Under the pieces are notes generated by a model. That model searched no databases, was not told where the DNA came from, and was given only the letters and a program-made list of their open reading frames with translations. From Thomasclavelia saccharogumia DSM 17460 (GTDB lineage: Bacteria > Bacillota_I > Bacilli_A > Erysipelotrichales > Coprobacillaceae): 54,438 nucleotides of DNA. The stretch spans positions 1 through 54,438 of the forward strand of contig NZ_JMLH01000014.1 of the NCBI RefSeq assembly GCF_000686665.1, in the 5' to 3' direction. The number at the start of each line of letters is the position of its first letter. The first letter of the stretch is position 1. Positions 48,601-54,438 of the stretch are shown here, one piece after another. The position numbers and the translations under genes were made by a program.

Positions 48601-51600
48601 TAGTAGTACATATGATGATTATTCAAAGGATATGATGATAATCAATGCTAAAGCTATTGTCAGTATTTGGAGTTCTAAGACCTTACAAACATATGCCCAT
48701 CGACAATATAACGGTTTAGAACAAGATTATAGTTATGAAATGTGGAAATTATGGTTAGATCGATTAGACGATGCAATGCAAACAGGTAATTTTACTGCTC
48801 CATCAAGTAATCAAGATTATTTTAACATCGGTTGGAATGTTGTAACTAATGATGTTAATTATTCTACGACAGTAAAAGATGCTGATGGTAATCAAGAATA
48901 TCGAGGATTAGATGAAATATATTTAGAAATATGTGATGGTTATTTAACTGGACAAGCTCAAAAAGATAAAATTGTGGATGAAAATATTGCTCCAGAAGGA
49001 ACTGCTTATGCAGATACAACTTTAGGAAGCTATGCTGCAAGTCGGATTAATGACAATAATGCTGGATCAATGTGGATTGCTCAAACTTCAGCAACTCCAG
49101 TAAGTGCAGGAATTAAATTTAATCAAGAATATTCAATTTATGGATTACAGTTGATTTTTGAAACACGTCCAGTATTAGGAAATAATATAATGAAATTTTA
49201 TATTGAAACTAAAAATAATGATGAAGACTGGGAAAAAATTTATAGTGGTCAAAGTTATAATGAGGAAGATAAATCATATACAATAAATATTCCATTAGAT
49301 GAAGCTAAATTAGTTAATGATGTGAAAATTACTTTTGAGACTAATGGTGGAATTTATCCAGCATTATGCGAAATGAAAATTTATTCAAGTAAAGGAATCC
49401 AGCTAATAGATGGCACATCAATGTTTATTGAAAACAGGGTTATAAATGGAGTTCAAGATGGAATTACAGTAGATGAATTGTTATCATTTTTATATGCTGG
49501 AAGTGGTGAATTACAATGTGTTGAAGATGGAAATGTTTTATCAGGCGATACAATTGTTAATGATAAAACAACAATTCAATTAGTTAATGATGGTAAAGTC
49601 ATTGATGAGCTTCAAATATCATTTGCAAGTAATTTAATTAATCAGTTAAATGATTTAGTTGATGAAGCAATGTCATTAGATGAAAATAATTATTCTAAAT
49701 TAAGTTATAATGTTCTTTTAAAAGCTATTGATAATGCTCAAATTATTATAAATGATGTAAATAGTAATAGTAGTGATTATAAAAATGCAATTGATACATT
49801 AAAAAATGCAGTTAATAATTTAGTAGATATTAGTAAATTGAAAAATGATATAGATAATTTAGCAAATGAAGATAAAAATGAATATATATCTGAATATTTT
49901 GCTAAATATCAATATTATTATCAACAAGCTAAAGATATTTTTGAAAATATTGACACGGCTACAAATGATAAAATATATCAGGCAGAGGGTTATTTAGAAT
50001 TAGCTAAAAATTATCTTATTCATGAAGATAATACAAACGTTGCACCTTTAGGAACACCATATGCTGATAATGAATTAATGAGTTCTTATTCAAAAGAAAA
50101 GATAAATAATGGTAATTTTGAAGATTGCTGGGTTGCTAATTCAAGAACTAATTTACCAGTATCTGGAGGAGTAACATTAGATAAGAGTTATTCTATAAAT
50201 TATATAAAAGTTGCTTTTGAAGAAAATGGTTATCGTAATACACAATTAGGATTTGATGTTTTAGTACAAAAAGAAAATGGTGATTGGGAAAAAGTATATA
50301 CGAATTCCACTGGATCAAAAAATGGCTATACATTTATTATCAATATGAATAATCAAGTAATTAAAGATGTTAAAGTAACAATTAACTCATATTCTACTGA
50401 TGCTGGGTCTCCATATCCAGGAATATCAGAAATTGAAGTATATCAAACAAGCGATAATTCAAATTTAAAAGATACTTTAAATTTAGTAAAAGAAAAAATA
50501 AATGCGGGTTATGATGAAAATAATACTACAATTACAAGCTGGATGGAATTTAAAGAAGTATATGATAAAGCACAGATTATTTGTAAAAAAGATACTTATA
50601 ATCAAGAAATAATCGATGAAATTAATACAAGATTAAATGAAACTGCTGATAAATTAACATTAAGAGGAAATATTGCCGAACTTGTTAAATTAGTAGAAGA
50701 ATGTGTAAAAATTGATCAAAAATTATATACAGAAATATCATGGAGAAATTTTGATGACCAGTTAATGATTGCAAAACAAATTATTTTAGATAATAGTAAT
50801 TCTAGTCAAACAGATGTAGATAATGCTTTTAATTTATTACAAACAGCTAAAGATAACTTAGTAAAAGTTGCTAGTGATAGAGATAAAATAAAATTAGCTA
50901 TAGCTATTGATATGGCAGAAACTGCTGATTTAGAAAATGTCGTACCAGCCGTAGTAAGTGAATTCAATGAAGCATTAGAAAATGCTAAAGCAGTATACAA
51001 TAATGGACAAGCTACACAAGTTGAAGTAGATAGTGCCTTTGATCGACTAGCAAATGTAATGCAGATGTTGGAATTCTACAAAGGTGATAAAACAGCATTA
51101 CAAAAACAAGTAGATCAAATCAATGGATTAGATGAAAGTAAATACATTGAATCCTCATGGAATGCAATGTTGCCAGTATTAGAAAAAGCAAATGATGTAT
51201 TAGCAGATGTTAACGCAATGCAGGATGAAGTCGATGAAGTATATACAGAATTAGTAAAAGCTTTCTTAGACTTAAGATTAAAACCAAATAAAGACTTATT
51301 ACAAGAATTAATCAATAAGACAAATGGTTTAAATGCTGCTAATTATAGTGCTGAATCATGGGCAGTAGTAGCAAATGCTTTAAATGAAGCCAATGCAATC
51401 TTAGAAGATCCAGAAGCAAGTCAAGAGCAGATAGATAATGCCAAAGATGTTTTAACAAAAGGATTAGATGGACTAGTAGTAAATGAAGCATCAGTAAGCA
51501 AAAAAGTAATAAGTATCAATACCGGAGATGATACATTAATTAGTCTATTTGCAGGACTTAGTTTATTAAGTATAATTACTATTTTGTCTGGATATAAAAA

Positions 51601-51613
51601 AGAAGAAAATTAG
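45674..51613 (+). CDS. Secreted alpha-N-acetylglucosaminidase (GH89), multidomain
   Basis: Likely releases terminal alpha-GlcNAc from host glycans such as mucin. The 1979-residue protein has a signal peptide (residues 1-27), two F5/8-type C (CBM32) domains (about 30-150 and 175-300), a GH89 N-domain, and a catalytic barrel with probable acid/base E653 (GDLAHEGG) and nucleophile E780 (TPEGTLLNPVNY), by comparison with human NAGLU and the Clostridium perfringens enzyme. Two further F5/8-like domains begin near 1105 and 1455, about six FIVAR repeats occur between about 1335 and 1940, and a C-terminal NTGDD, hydrophobic helix and KKEEN tail follow. The ATG at 45674 follows GAAGGG and starts the signal peptide. 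It sits between oriC and rpmH, an uncommon place. Confidence 0.92.
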   Translation: MKILKKIAKSLIVITMIISYLAIDVKAVENDDGLSNVALNKLTIASNGNSSRAVDGDKTTYWDGGLYPSELLVDLDGYFDVSKITVVPYYNGSRYYHYEVYTSVDGFNYEKVGEKTDNTLQTVNGETYLFETKVAKYVKVKMTYNSANTSVHINELEVYGVENPDYEVPDIPDIDPNDPDNIAYGKPTRSTTNSNFSSLVVDGQRSTSWIGEDYPKYVDVDLLENYDISKIKVFMPQGNIKFAYSLYGSLDGVHFERIAKTELKESNENGDEFTFDSNNTYRVIRVNVTANSNGEGANSQISEIKVYGTKSDVEKIETRTDLNIESYEDWLLENYHVDTKAISDENGKYDMADTFNDADVFAEVSGVITRILGEKYNDWFTFELAENDSGKDYYELSSLDGKIHIKGNEGLSLTTGLNYFLKYYCNVHISQQTKQVKMPDTIPVLNEVIYKESPYEIRYAYNYCTLSYTMPFWGYDEWQRELDYFALNGVNLILDTTATEALWIEYLQNYGYDIEEAKSFVCGYSYKAWWLMGNLESYGGPVSDEWVIDTVEMARTNQRKMTVLGMKPCLQGFMGAMPEHFADIANQTLMEDYGYEDINPYMVEQGDWSGFTRPPILKTTYNGYDDLAQKFYDTQEYIYGQITNFYAGDLAHEGGIIPPDLSKPQMSAHILDQMMKYDENAVWVIQSWLSNPNPEILEGFGENKEDHVLVLDLDATENPHWSNTTNWNGKEFGGTSWVFCMLDNYGGRTGMHGELEYLATQITKANNESKHMKGIGITPEGTLLNPVNYDLFWEMAWESESKDTETWLKEYITRRYGEYSQNAWEAWKILLSTAYGANNEDGSAKYHTGNVNCITNMRPSFNPEIVIGNYKLTYDPTKFEKATDLLMKDFDKFKDNECYVYDVVDILRQTVANSQVEFFERINEAYNSKNYEIFTKYKDKLLNSILLIDEIAGFEKDSLYGTWISKATNFYSDPRNSSTYDDYSKDMMIINAKAIVSIWSSKTLQTYAHRQYNGLEQDYSYEMWKLWLDRLDDAMQTGNFTAPSSNQDYFNIGWNVVTNDVNYSTTVKDADGNQEYRGLDEIYLEICDGYLTGQAQKDKIVDENIAPEGTAYADTTLGSYAASRINDNNAGSMWIAQTSATPVSAGIKFNQEYSIYGLQLIFETRPVLGNNIMKFYIETKNNDEDWEKIYSGQSYNEEDKSYTINIPLDEAKLVNDVKITFETNGGIYPALCEMKIYSSKGIQLIDGTSMFIENRVINGVQDGITVDELLSFLYAGSGELQCVEDGNVLSGDTIVNDKTTIQLVNDGKVIDELQISFASNLINQLNDLVDEAMSLDENNYSKLSYNVLLKAIDNAQIIINDVNSNSSDYKNAIDTLKNAVNNLVDISKLKNDIDNLANEDKNEYISEYFAKYQYYYQQAKDIFENIDTATNDKIYQAEGYLELAKNYLIHEDNTNVAPLGTPYADNELMSSYSKEKINNGNFEDCWVANSRTNLPVSGGVTLDKSYSINYIKVAFEENGYRNTQLGFDVLVQKENGDWEKVYTNSTGSKNGYTFIINMNNQVIKDVKVTINSYSTDAGSPYPGISEIEVYQTSDNSNLKDTLNLVKEKINAGYDENNTTITSWMEFKEVYDKAQIICKKDTYNQEIIDEINTRLNETADKLTLRGNIAELVKLVEECVKIDQKLYTEISWRNFDDQLMIAKQIILDNSNSSQTDVDNAFNLLQTAKDNLVKVASDRDKIKLAIAIDMAETADLENVVPAVVSEFNEALENAKAVYNNGQATQVEVDSAFDRLANVMQMLEFYKGDKTALQKQVDQINGLDESKYIESSWNAMLPVLEKANDVLADVNAMQDEVDEVYTELVKAFLDLRLKPNKDLLQELINKTNGLNAANYSAESWAVVANALNEANAILEDPEASQEQIDNAKDVLTKGLDGLVVNEASVSKKVISINTGDDTLISLFAGLSLLSIITILSGYKKEEN

Positions 51614-51644
51614 TTTAAAAAATTATTTATATTAGAAAAATGGA

Positions 51645-51682
51645 AGCATAACAATTTTAGTAAATTTGTTATGCTTTTTTTA
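51645..51682 (+). terminator. Terminator of the GH89 gene
   Basis: AGCATAACAA pairs with TTGTTATGCT (51645-51654 / 51666-51675) and a T-run follows. Confidence 0.85.
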
Positions 51683-51750
51683 ATTTTATTATTTAGATTA
51701 TCTATGATAACTGTTAGTTTTATCTAAATTTACTTTTTCCTTGAATTTCA

Positions 51751-51779
51751 TTGACTTAAAGAGGTTTTTCATATAAAAT
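51751..51779 (+). promoter_or_regulatory. Sigma-A promoter of rpmH
   Basis: TTGACT at 51751-51756, a 17-base spacer and TAAAAT at 51774-51779, about 55 bases before the ATG. Confidence 0.75.
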
Positions 51780-51833
51780 GGGGGAGCATATGTTATTTGT
51801 ATAAAAAGTATAAAAATTTTGGAGGTGTAATTA

Positions 51834-51968
51834 ATGAAAAGAACATATCAACCAAATAAAAGAAAAAGATCAAAAACTCATGGTTTTAGAGCTAGAATGG
51901 CTACTGTAGGAGGAAGAAAAGTACTTGCACGTCGCCGTAAAAGAGGAAGAAAAGTCTTATCTGCTTAA
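51834..51968 (+). CDS. rpmH: 50S ribosomal protein L34
   Basis: A 44-residue highly basic protein ([18 protein letters not shown] ... [17 protein letters not shown]), typical of L34 in length and sequence. GGAGGTG lies 6 bases before the ATG. It starts the rpmH-rnpA-yidC-jag operon. Confidence 0.98.
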   Translation: MKRTYQPNKRKRSKTHGFRARMATVGGRKVLARRRKRGRKVLSA

Positions 51969-51969
51969 G

Positions 51970-51998
51970 AAAATCCACTTTACGGTGGGTTTTTTTTC
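51970..51998 (+). terminator. Attenuator-like hairpin between rpmH and rnpA
   Basis: AATCCAC / GTGGGTT stem with a TTTACG loop followed by eight T residues. It would let much more L34 mRNA than rnpA mRNA be made. Confidence 0.65.
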
Positions 51999-52006
51999 TA
52001 AAAATT

Positions 52007-52345
52007 ATGAAAAAAAATTATCGGGTTAAAAAAAATGAAGATTTTAGTTATATTATTAAGAAGAAACAAAGTATAGCTAATCAATCTTTTATTATTTATT
52101 ACTTAAAAAATGATGTGGGTCATGCACGTGTTGGAATATCTGTGAGTAAAAAATTAGGTAAAGCAGTGGTTAGAAATAAAATCAAACGACAGGTTAGAAT
52201 GATCGTTCAACAAACTATAGATTTTAATGATAGTTGTGACTATATTGTTATAGTAAGAAATAAATATTTAGATTTAGATTTTAATTCTAATCTAAATGAG
52301 CTAAAATATTTGTATAAAAAAATATTAAAAAGGATGGAAGGGTAA
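52007..52345 (+). CDS. rnpA: Ribonuclease P protein component
   Basis: Protein subunit of RNase P for tRNA 5' maturation. The 112-residue protein has the RNR motif region VVRNKIKRQVRMIV and the N-terminal VKKNEDFSYII. No clear Shine-Dalgarno precedes the ATG; the attenuator T-run lies just upstream. It ends one base before yidC. Confidence 0.96.
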   Translation: MKKNYRVKKNEDFSYIIKKKQSIANQSFIIYYLKNDVGHARVGISVSKKLGKAVVRNKIKRQVRMIVQQTIDFNDSCDYIVIVRNKYLDLDFNSNLNELKYLYKKILKRMEG

Positions 52346-53248
52346 ATGGTATTAGATAAAAAAACTAAAAAAATCTTAAAAGTATTTTGTTTGGTTTTCT
52401 TAGTCACTATTTTAACAGGATGTGCACAAAATCTTGATAAAAATGGTGAACTTATTGCATCTCGTGCAATAACAATGTCAACACCTTGGTCATTAAGTGC
52501 TGGGTGGTTTGATTTTTTATTTGTTATTCCATTAGCAAAAGGAATTTTATTTATTGATCAATTTGTGGGAAATGTAGCTATTGGAGTAATTGGAATTACA
52601 ATTGTTGTTAATCTTATTACTTTACCAATAATGATTAAATCAACTGTATCAACTCAAAAGATGCAGTTGTTACAACCAGAATTAGAAAAAATACAACGTA
52701 AATATAAAGGGCGTAATGATCAAGCTTCACAAATGCGTCAAAGTGCTGAAATTCAAAATTTATACAAAAAACATAATGTAAGCATGTTTGGTTCATTTGC
52801 AACATTTTTAACTTTGCCAATTATGTTTGCTATGTGGCAGGCAGTACAAAGAATCGATGCTTTGTATAAAACTGTGATTTTTGGTATTAATTTAGGTGAA
52901 AAACCACTTAATCATATTTTAGATTTTGATATTGGTTATATAATATTATTATTAGTAGTAGCAGGAACACAATTTTTAGCAATGCAGATTACACAAATTA
53001 TGGCTAAACGTTCACCAAAATATCGTCCAAGCCAACAAATGCAATCAATGAATACAATGAATAATGTAATGACAATTTTTATTGTTTATTTAGCTGCAAC
53101 AATGCCAGCAGCTATGTCTTTATACTGGATTACAACTAATATTATTAATGTAGTTAGAACTGTATATATTCAATTTTTCCATATTGAAAAAGTAAAAAAA
53201 GAGATTGATTCCTCAACTACTAATAATTTTATGAACAGCAAGAAGTAG
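52346..53248 (+). CDS. yidC: Membrane protein insertase YidC/SpoIIIJ
   Basis: Inserts membrane proteins; the Firmicute form is a lipoprotein. The 300-residue protein has a lipobox LTGC with C26, five hydrophobic helices and the positively charged arginine-rich loop (KIQRKYKGRNDQ). Its ATG follows the rnpA stop directly. Confidence 0.95.
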   Translation: MVLDKKTKKILKVFCLVFLVTILTGCAQNLDKNGELIASRAITMSTPWSLSAGWFDFLFVIPLAKGILFIDQFVGNVAIGVIGITIVVNLITLPIMIKSTVSTQKMQLLQPELEKIQRKYKGRNDQASQMRQSAEIQNLYKKHNVSMFGSFATFLTLPIMFAMWQAVQRIDALYKTVIFGINLGEKPLNHILDFDIGYIILLLVVAGTQFLAMQITQIMAKRSPKYRPSQQMQSMNTMNNVMTIFIVYLAATMPAAMSLYWITTNIINVVRTVYIQFFHIEKVKKEIDSSTTNNFMNSKK

Positions 53249-53257
53249 GTGAATAAA

Positions 53258-53860
53258 ATGATGAAAAGATATACTGCAAGGACAGTTCAAGATGCAATTA
53301 ATTTAGCCTGTCAAGATTTAGGTGTAACTATAGATGATTTAAATTATGAAGTAATAAGTGAAACAAGAACATTTTTTACTAAAAAAGCAGAAATTGAATG
53401 TTATACTGTTTCAATGGTTCAAGAATATATTGAAGAATATGTAAGACGTTTTATTAGTGACATGGGATTTGAAATTGAAACAGTATCATACTTGCAAGAT
53501 GGGCGTATCTATTGCAATATAAATACTAGTAATAATTCAATATTAATTGGAAAAGCAGGAGTTATTTTACGAGCAATTAATTTTATTGTAAAAAATGCTG
53601 TTAGTACTACATATAAAAAAAGAATTGAATTAAGTATTGATATTAATGGATATAAAGAAGATCGTTATAAGAAAGTTGCTTCAATGGCAAGAAGATTAGG
53701 TAAACAAGTATTAAGAACAAAATCTGATATTAAGTTAGATCCAATGCCTGCCGATGAACGTAAAGTTATGCATCAGGAATTGTCTAAATTAGAACATGTC
53801 AAAACAGAGAGTCATGGTGAAGGAAAAAATAGACATATGGTTATTTCATATGTAGAATAA
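53258..53860 (+). CDS. khpB: RNA-binding protein Jag/KhpB
   Basis: Jag has a Jag_N domain (first 50 residues), a KH-II domain (INTSNNSILIGKAGVILRAINF) and an R3H domain (RRLGKQVLRTKSDIKLDPMPADERKVMHQEL), linked with cell-length control and sporulation. The ATG at 53258 is used because AGGTG lies just upstream; an in-frame GTG at 53249 is part of that site. It follows yidC by 9 bases. Length from this start is 200 residues. Confidence 0.93.
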   Translation: MMKRYTARTVQDAINLACQDLGVTIDDLNYEVISETRTFFTKKAEIECYTVSMVQEYIEEYVRRFISDMGFEIETVSYLQDGRIYCNINTSNNSILIGKAGVILRAINFIVKNAVSTTYKKRIELSIDINGYKEDRYKKVASMARRLGKQVLRTKSDIKLDPMPADERKVMHQELSKLEHVKTESHGEGKNRHMVISYVE

Positions 53861-53888
53861 ACACATGGTATCATGTGTTTTTTCGTTT
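53859..53888 (+). terminator. Terminator of jag
   Basis: AAACACATG / CATGTGTTT with a GTAT loop (53859-53867 / 53872-53880), followed by a T-run. Confidence 0.8.
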
Positions 53889-53890
53889 TA

Positions 53891-53946
53891 ATATTCATAC
53901 AAGTATGAATATATAGACTTTAGTCAGTTGAGCATACGAAGTATGC
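53891..53946. repeat. Two perfect palindromes downstream of jag
   Basis: ATATTCATAC-AA-GTATGAATAT (53891-53912) and GCATAC-GAA-GTATGC (53932-53946), spaced about 19 bases. They may be part of the insertion-sequence end or independent operators. Confidence 0.55.
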
Positions 53947-53956
53947 GAAATAAAAA

Positions 53957-54091
53957 ACCACCTGCTATGCAGGTGGAACGATAAAAAAGTTATACAAATA
54001 TTCACCTTTCCGATATATATTAAAGTTGTTAGGTTATCATATATGAAAGGAAAGGTGATAGAAGTATGGCTCAAAATGTTGATTAGCATTT
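53957..54091 (+). mobile_element. IS200/IS605-like left end with truncated tnpA start
   Basis: A strong hairpin CCACCTGC-TAT-GCAGGTGG (53959-53977) is like IS200 left-end hairpins. A second long inverted arrangement (TTCACCTTTCC paired with GGAAAGGTGA) hides the Shine-Dalgarno, as in IS200 tnpA leaders. Then ATG GCT CAA AAT GTT GAT TAG (54066 on) would code MAQNVD and stop. IS200 transposases often begin MAQ. No further transposase is present, so this is a decayed copy. Identification is by structure and the first residues only. Confidence 0.4.
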
Positions 54092-54438
54092 TATTTTAAC
54101 AAATTTTTGGCAAATTAAATTGAATAACAGAAGTAAAAGATATGAGCTAATTAGTAAAAAATAGCAAAATATAATGGCACAAACAATCAAATTAATTTAT
54201 TCTAATTTCTTTATTTACAGTGGAGCCAAATTCCTAAGGACCGTTAAAACCAAGCAAAATCAAGAAGATTTTGCTTATGAAAAAGTATAACTTAGGAATA
54301 TCCACTATAAATAAGTTTTCTCGGCATAAAATAATTTGAATAAAATATTATCAAATTAAATTAGTTATATTTAATTTTAACTAATTTACGAATGCATAAA
54401 CAGTAGTTTTTTGAGTCAAAATAATTTGCATATCAACA
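54092..54438. other. Right-end intergenic sequence, structured in part
   Basis: A hairpin-rich stretch lies at about 54218-54307: an outer pairing of AGTGGA...CCTAAG with CTTAGGAATATCCACT and an inner hairpin AGCAAAATC-AAGAA-GATTTTGCT. A 37-codon frame (54174-54287) runs through it but has no ribosome-binding site. The rest is AT-rich with no gene. It may be the other end of the decayed element. Confidence 0.35.

Noticed and set aside
54174-54287. 37-codon frame at the right end
   Set aside because: No Shine-Dalgarno and no recognisable family; it runs through a hairpin-rich stretch and is kept only as part of the intergenic description.

Overview
The window is the replication-origin neighbourhood of a low-GC, endospore-type Firmicute. 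The AT-rich base composition, the gene order rpmH-rnpA-yidC-jag / dnaA-dnaN-rlbA-recF-gyrB-gyrA / serS / tadA-SRP RNA-dnaX-recR-bofA-tmk-holB-ricT-yabB-rsmI-metG, and the presence of Spo0A and a BofA-like protein support this. The style of the proteins (LCP proteins with an extra domain, ChW repeats, a giant GH89 glycosidase) suggests a gut member of the Erysipelotrichia (Thomasclavelia / Erysipelatoclostridium ramosum type). That genus-level guess is inference; no search was run.

Layout. 1-1.1 kb: start of a probable transposase and a secreted ChW-repeat protein. 1.1-12 kb: cell-envelope block with a BrkB/YihY membrane protein, a MerR-methyltransferase fusion, rfbABC (dTDP-sugar synthesis without rfbD), a YitT protein, an L,D-transpeptidase and two tandem LytR-CpsA-Psr proteins. 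11.5-14 kb: a dense nested inverted-repeat element followed by two convergent Spo0A paralogues. 14-25 kb: yggS, an ECF transporter S component, metG behind a T-box, a small alarmone synthetase, a polysaccharide deacetylase, and the rsmI-yabB-ricT-holB-tmk-bofA-recR run. Three parS-like sites lie at 18.3, 20.6 and 23.3 kb. 25-36 kb: dnaX, tadA, SRP RNA, a GNAT enzyme, a LytTR/DUF3021-controlled ABC exporter, a Cof-type phosphatase, serS and a Fic protein. 36-45 kb: gyrA, gyrB, recF, rlbA, dnaN, dnaA. 43.6-45.5 kb: a bipartite oriC with DnaA boxes on both sides of dnaA and a DnaA-trio-like run next to dnaN. 45.7-51.6 kb: a 1979-residue secreted alpha-N-acetylglucosaminidase. 51.8-53.9 kb: rpmH-rnpA-yidC-jag. 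53.9-54.4 kb: an IS200/IS605-like 5' remnant and unexplained sequence.

Genes left of the origin are mostly on the minus strand and genes to the right on the plus strand, so most are co-oriented with replication. The plus-strand exceptions on the left arm are the MerR fusion, yitT, spo0A and the ECF S component. Replication initiation, clamp, gyrase, clamp loader, recombination repair and translation genes are clustered in the classic Firmicute order. YbaB/EbfC, YaaQ/YaaR, YabA and YazA, which occupy this order in Bacillus, are not found.

Points most worth a second look: (1) duplicated Spo0A genes, one with an 0A box upstream; (2) a recurring arrangement in which a hairpin containing a start-stop codon pair separates a strong Shine-Dalgarno from the real ATG (relQ-type gene and second Spo0A); (3) the nested inverted-repeat element at 11.69-11.86 kb; (4) a giant mucin-type glycosidase between oriC and rpmH; (5) a BofA-like gene of 53 codons whose ribosome-binding site lies in a hairpin; (6) a possible slippery site for a short dnaX product.
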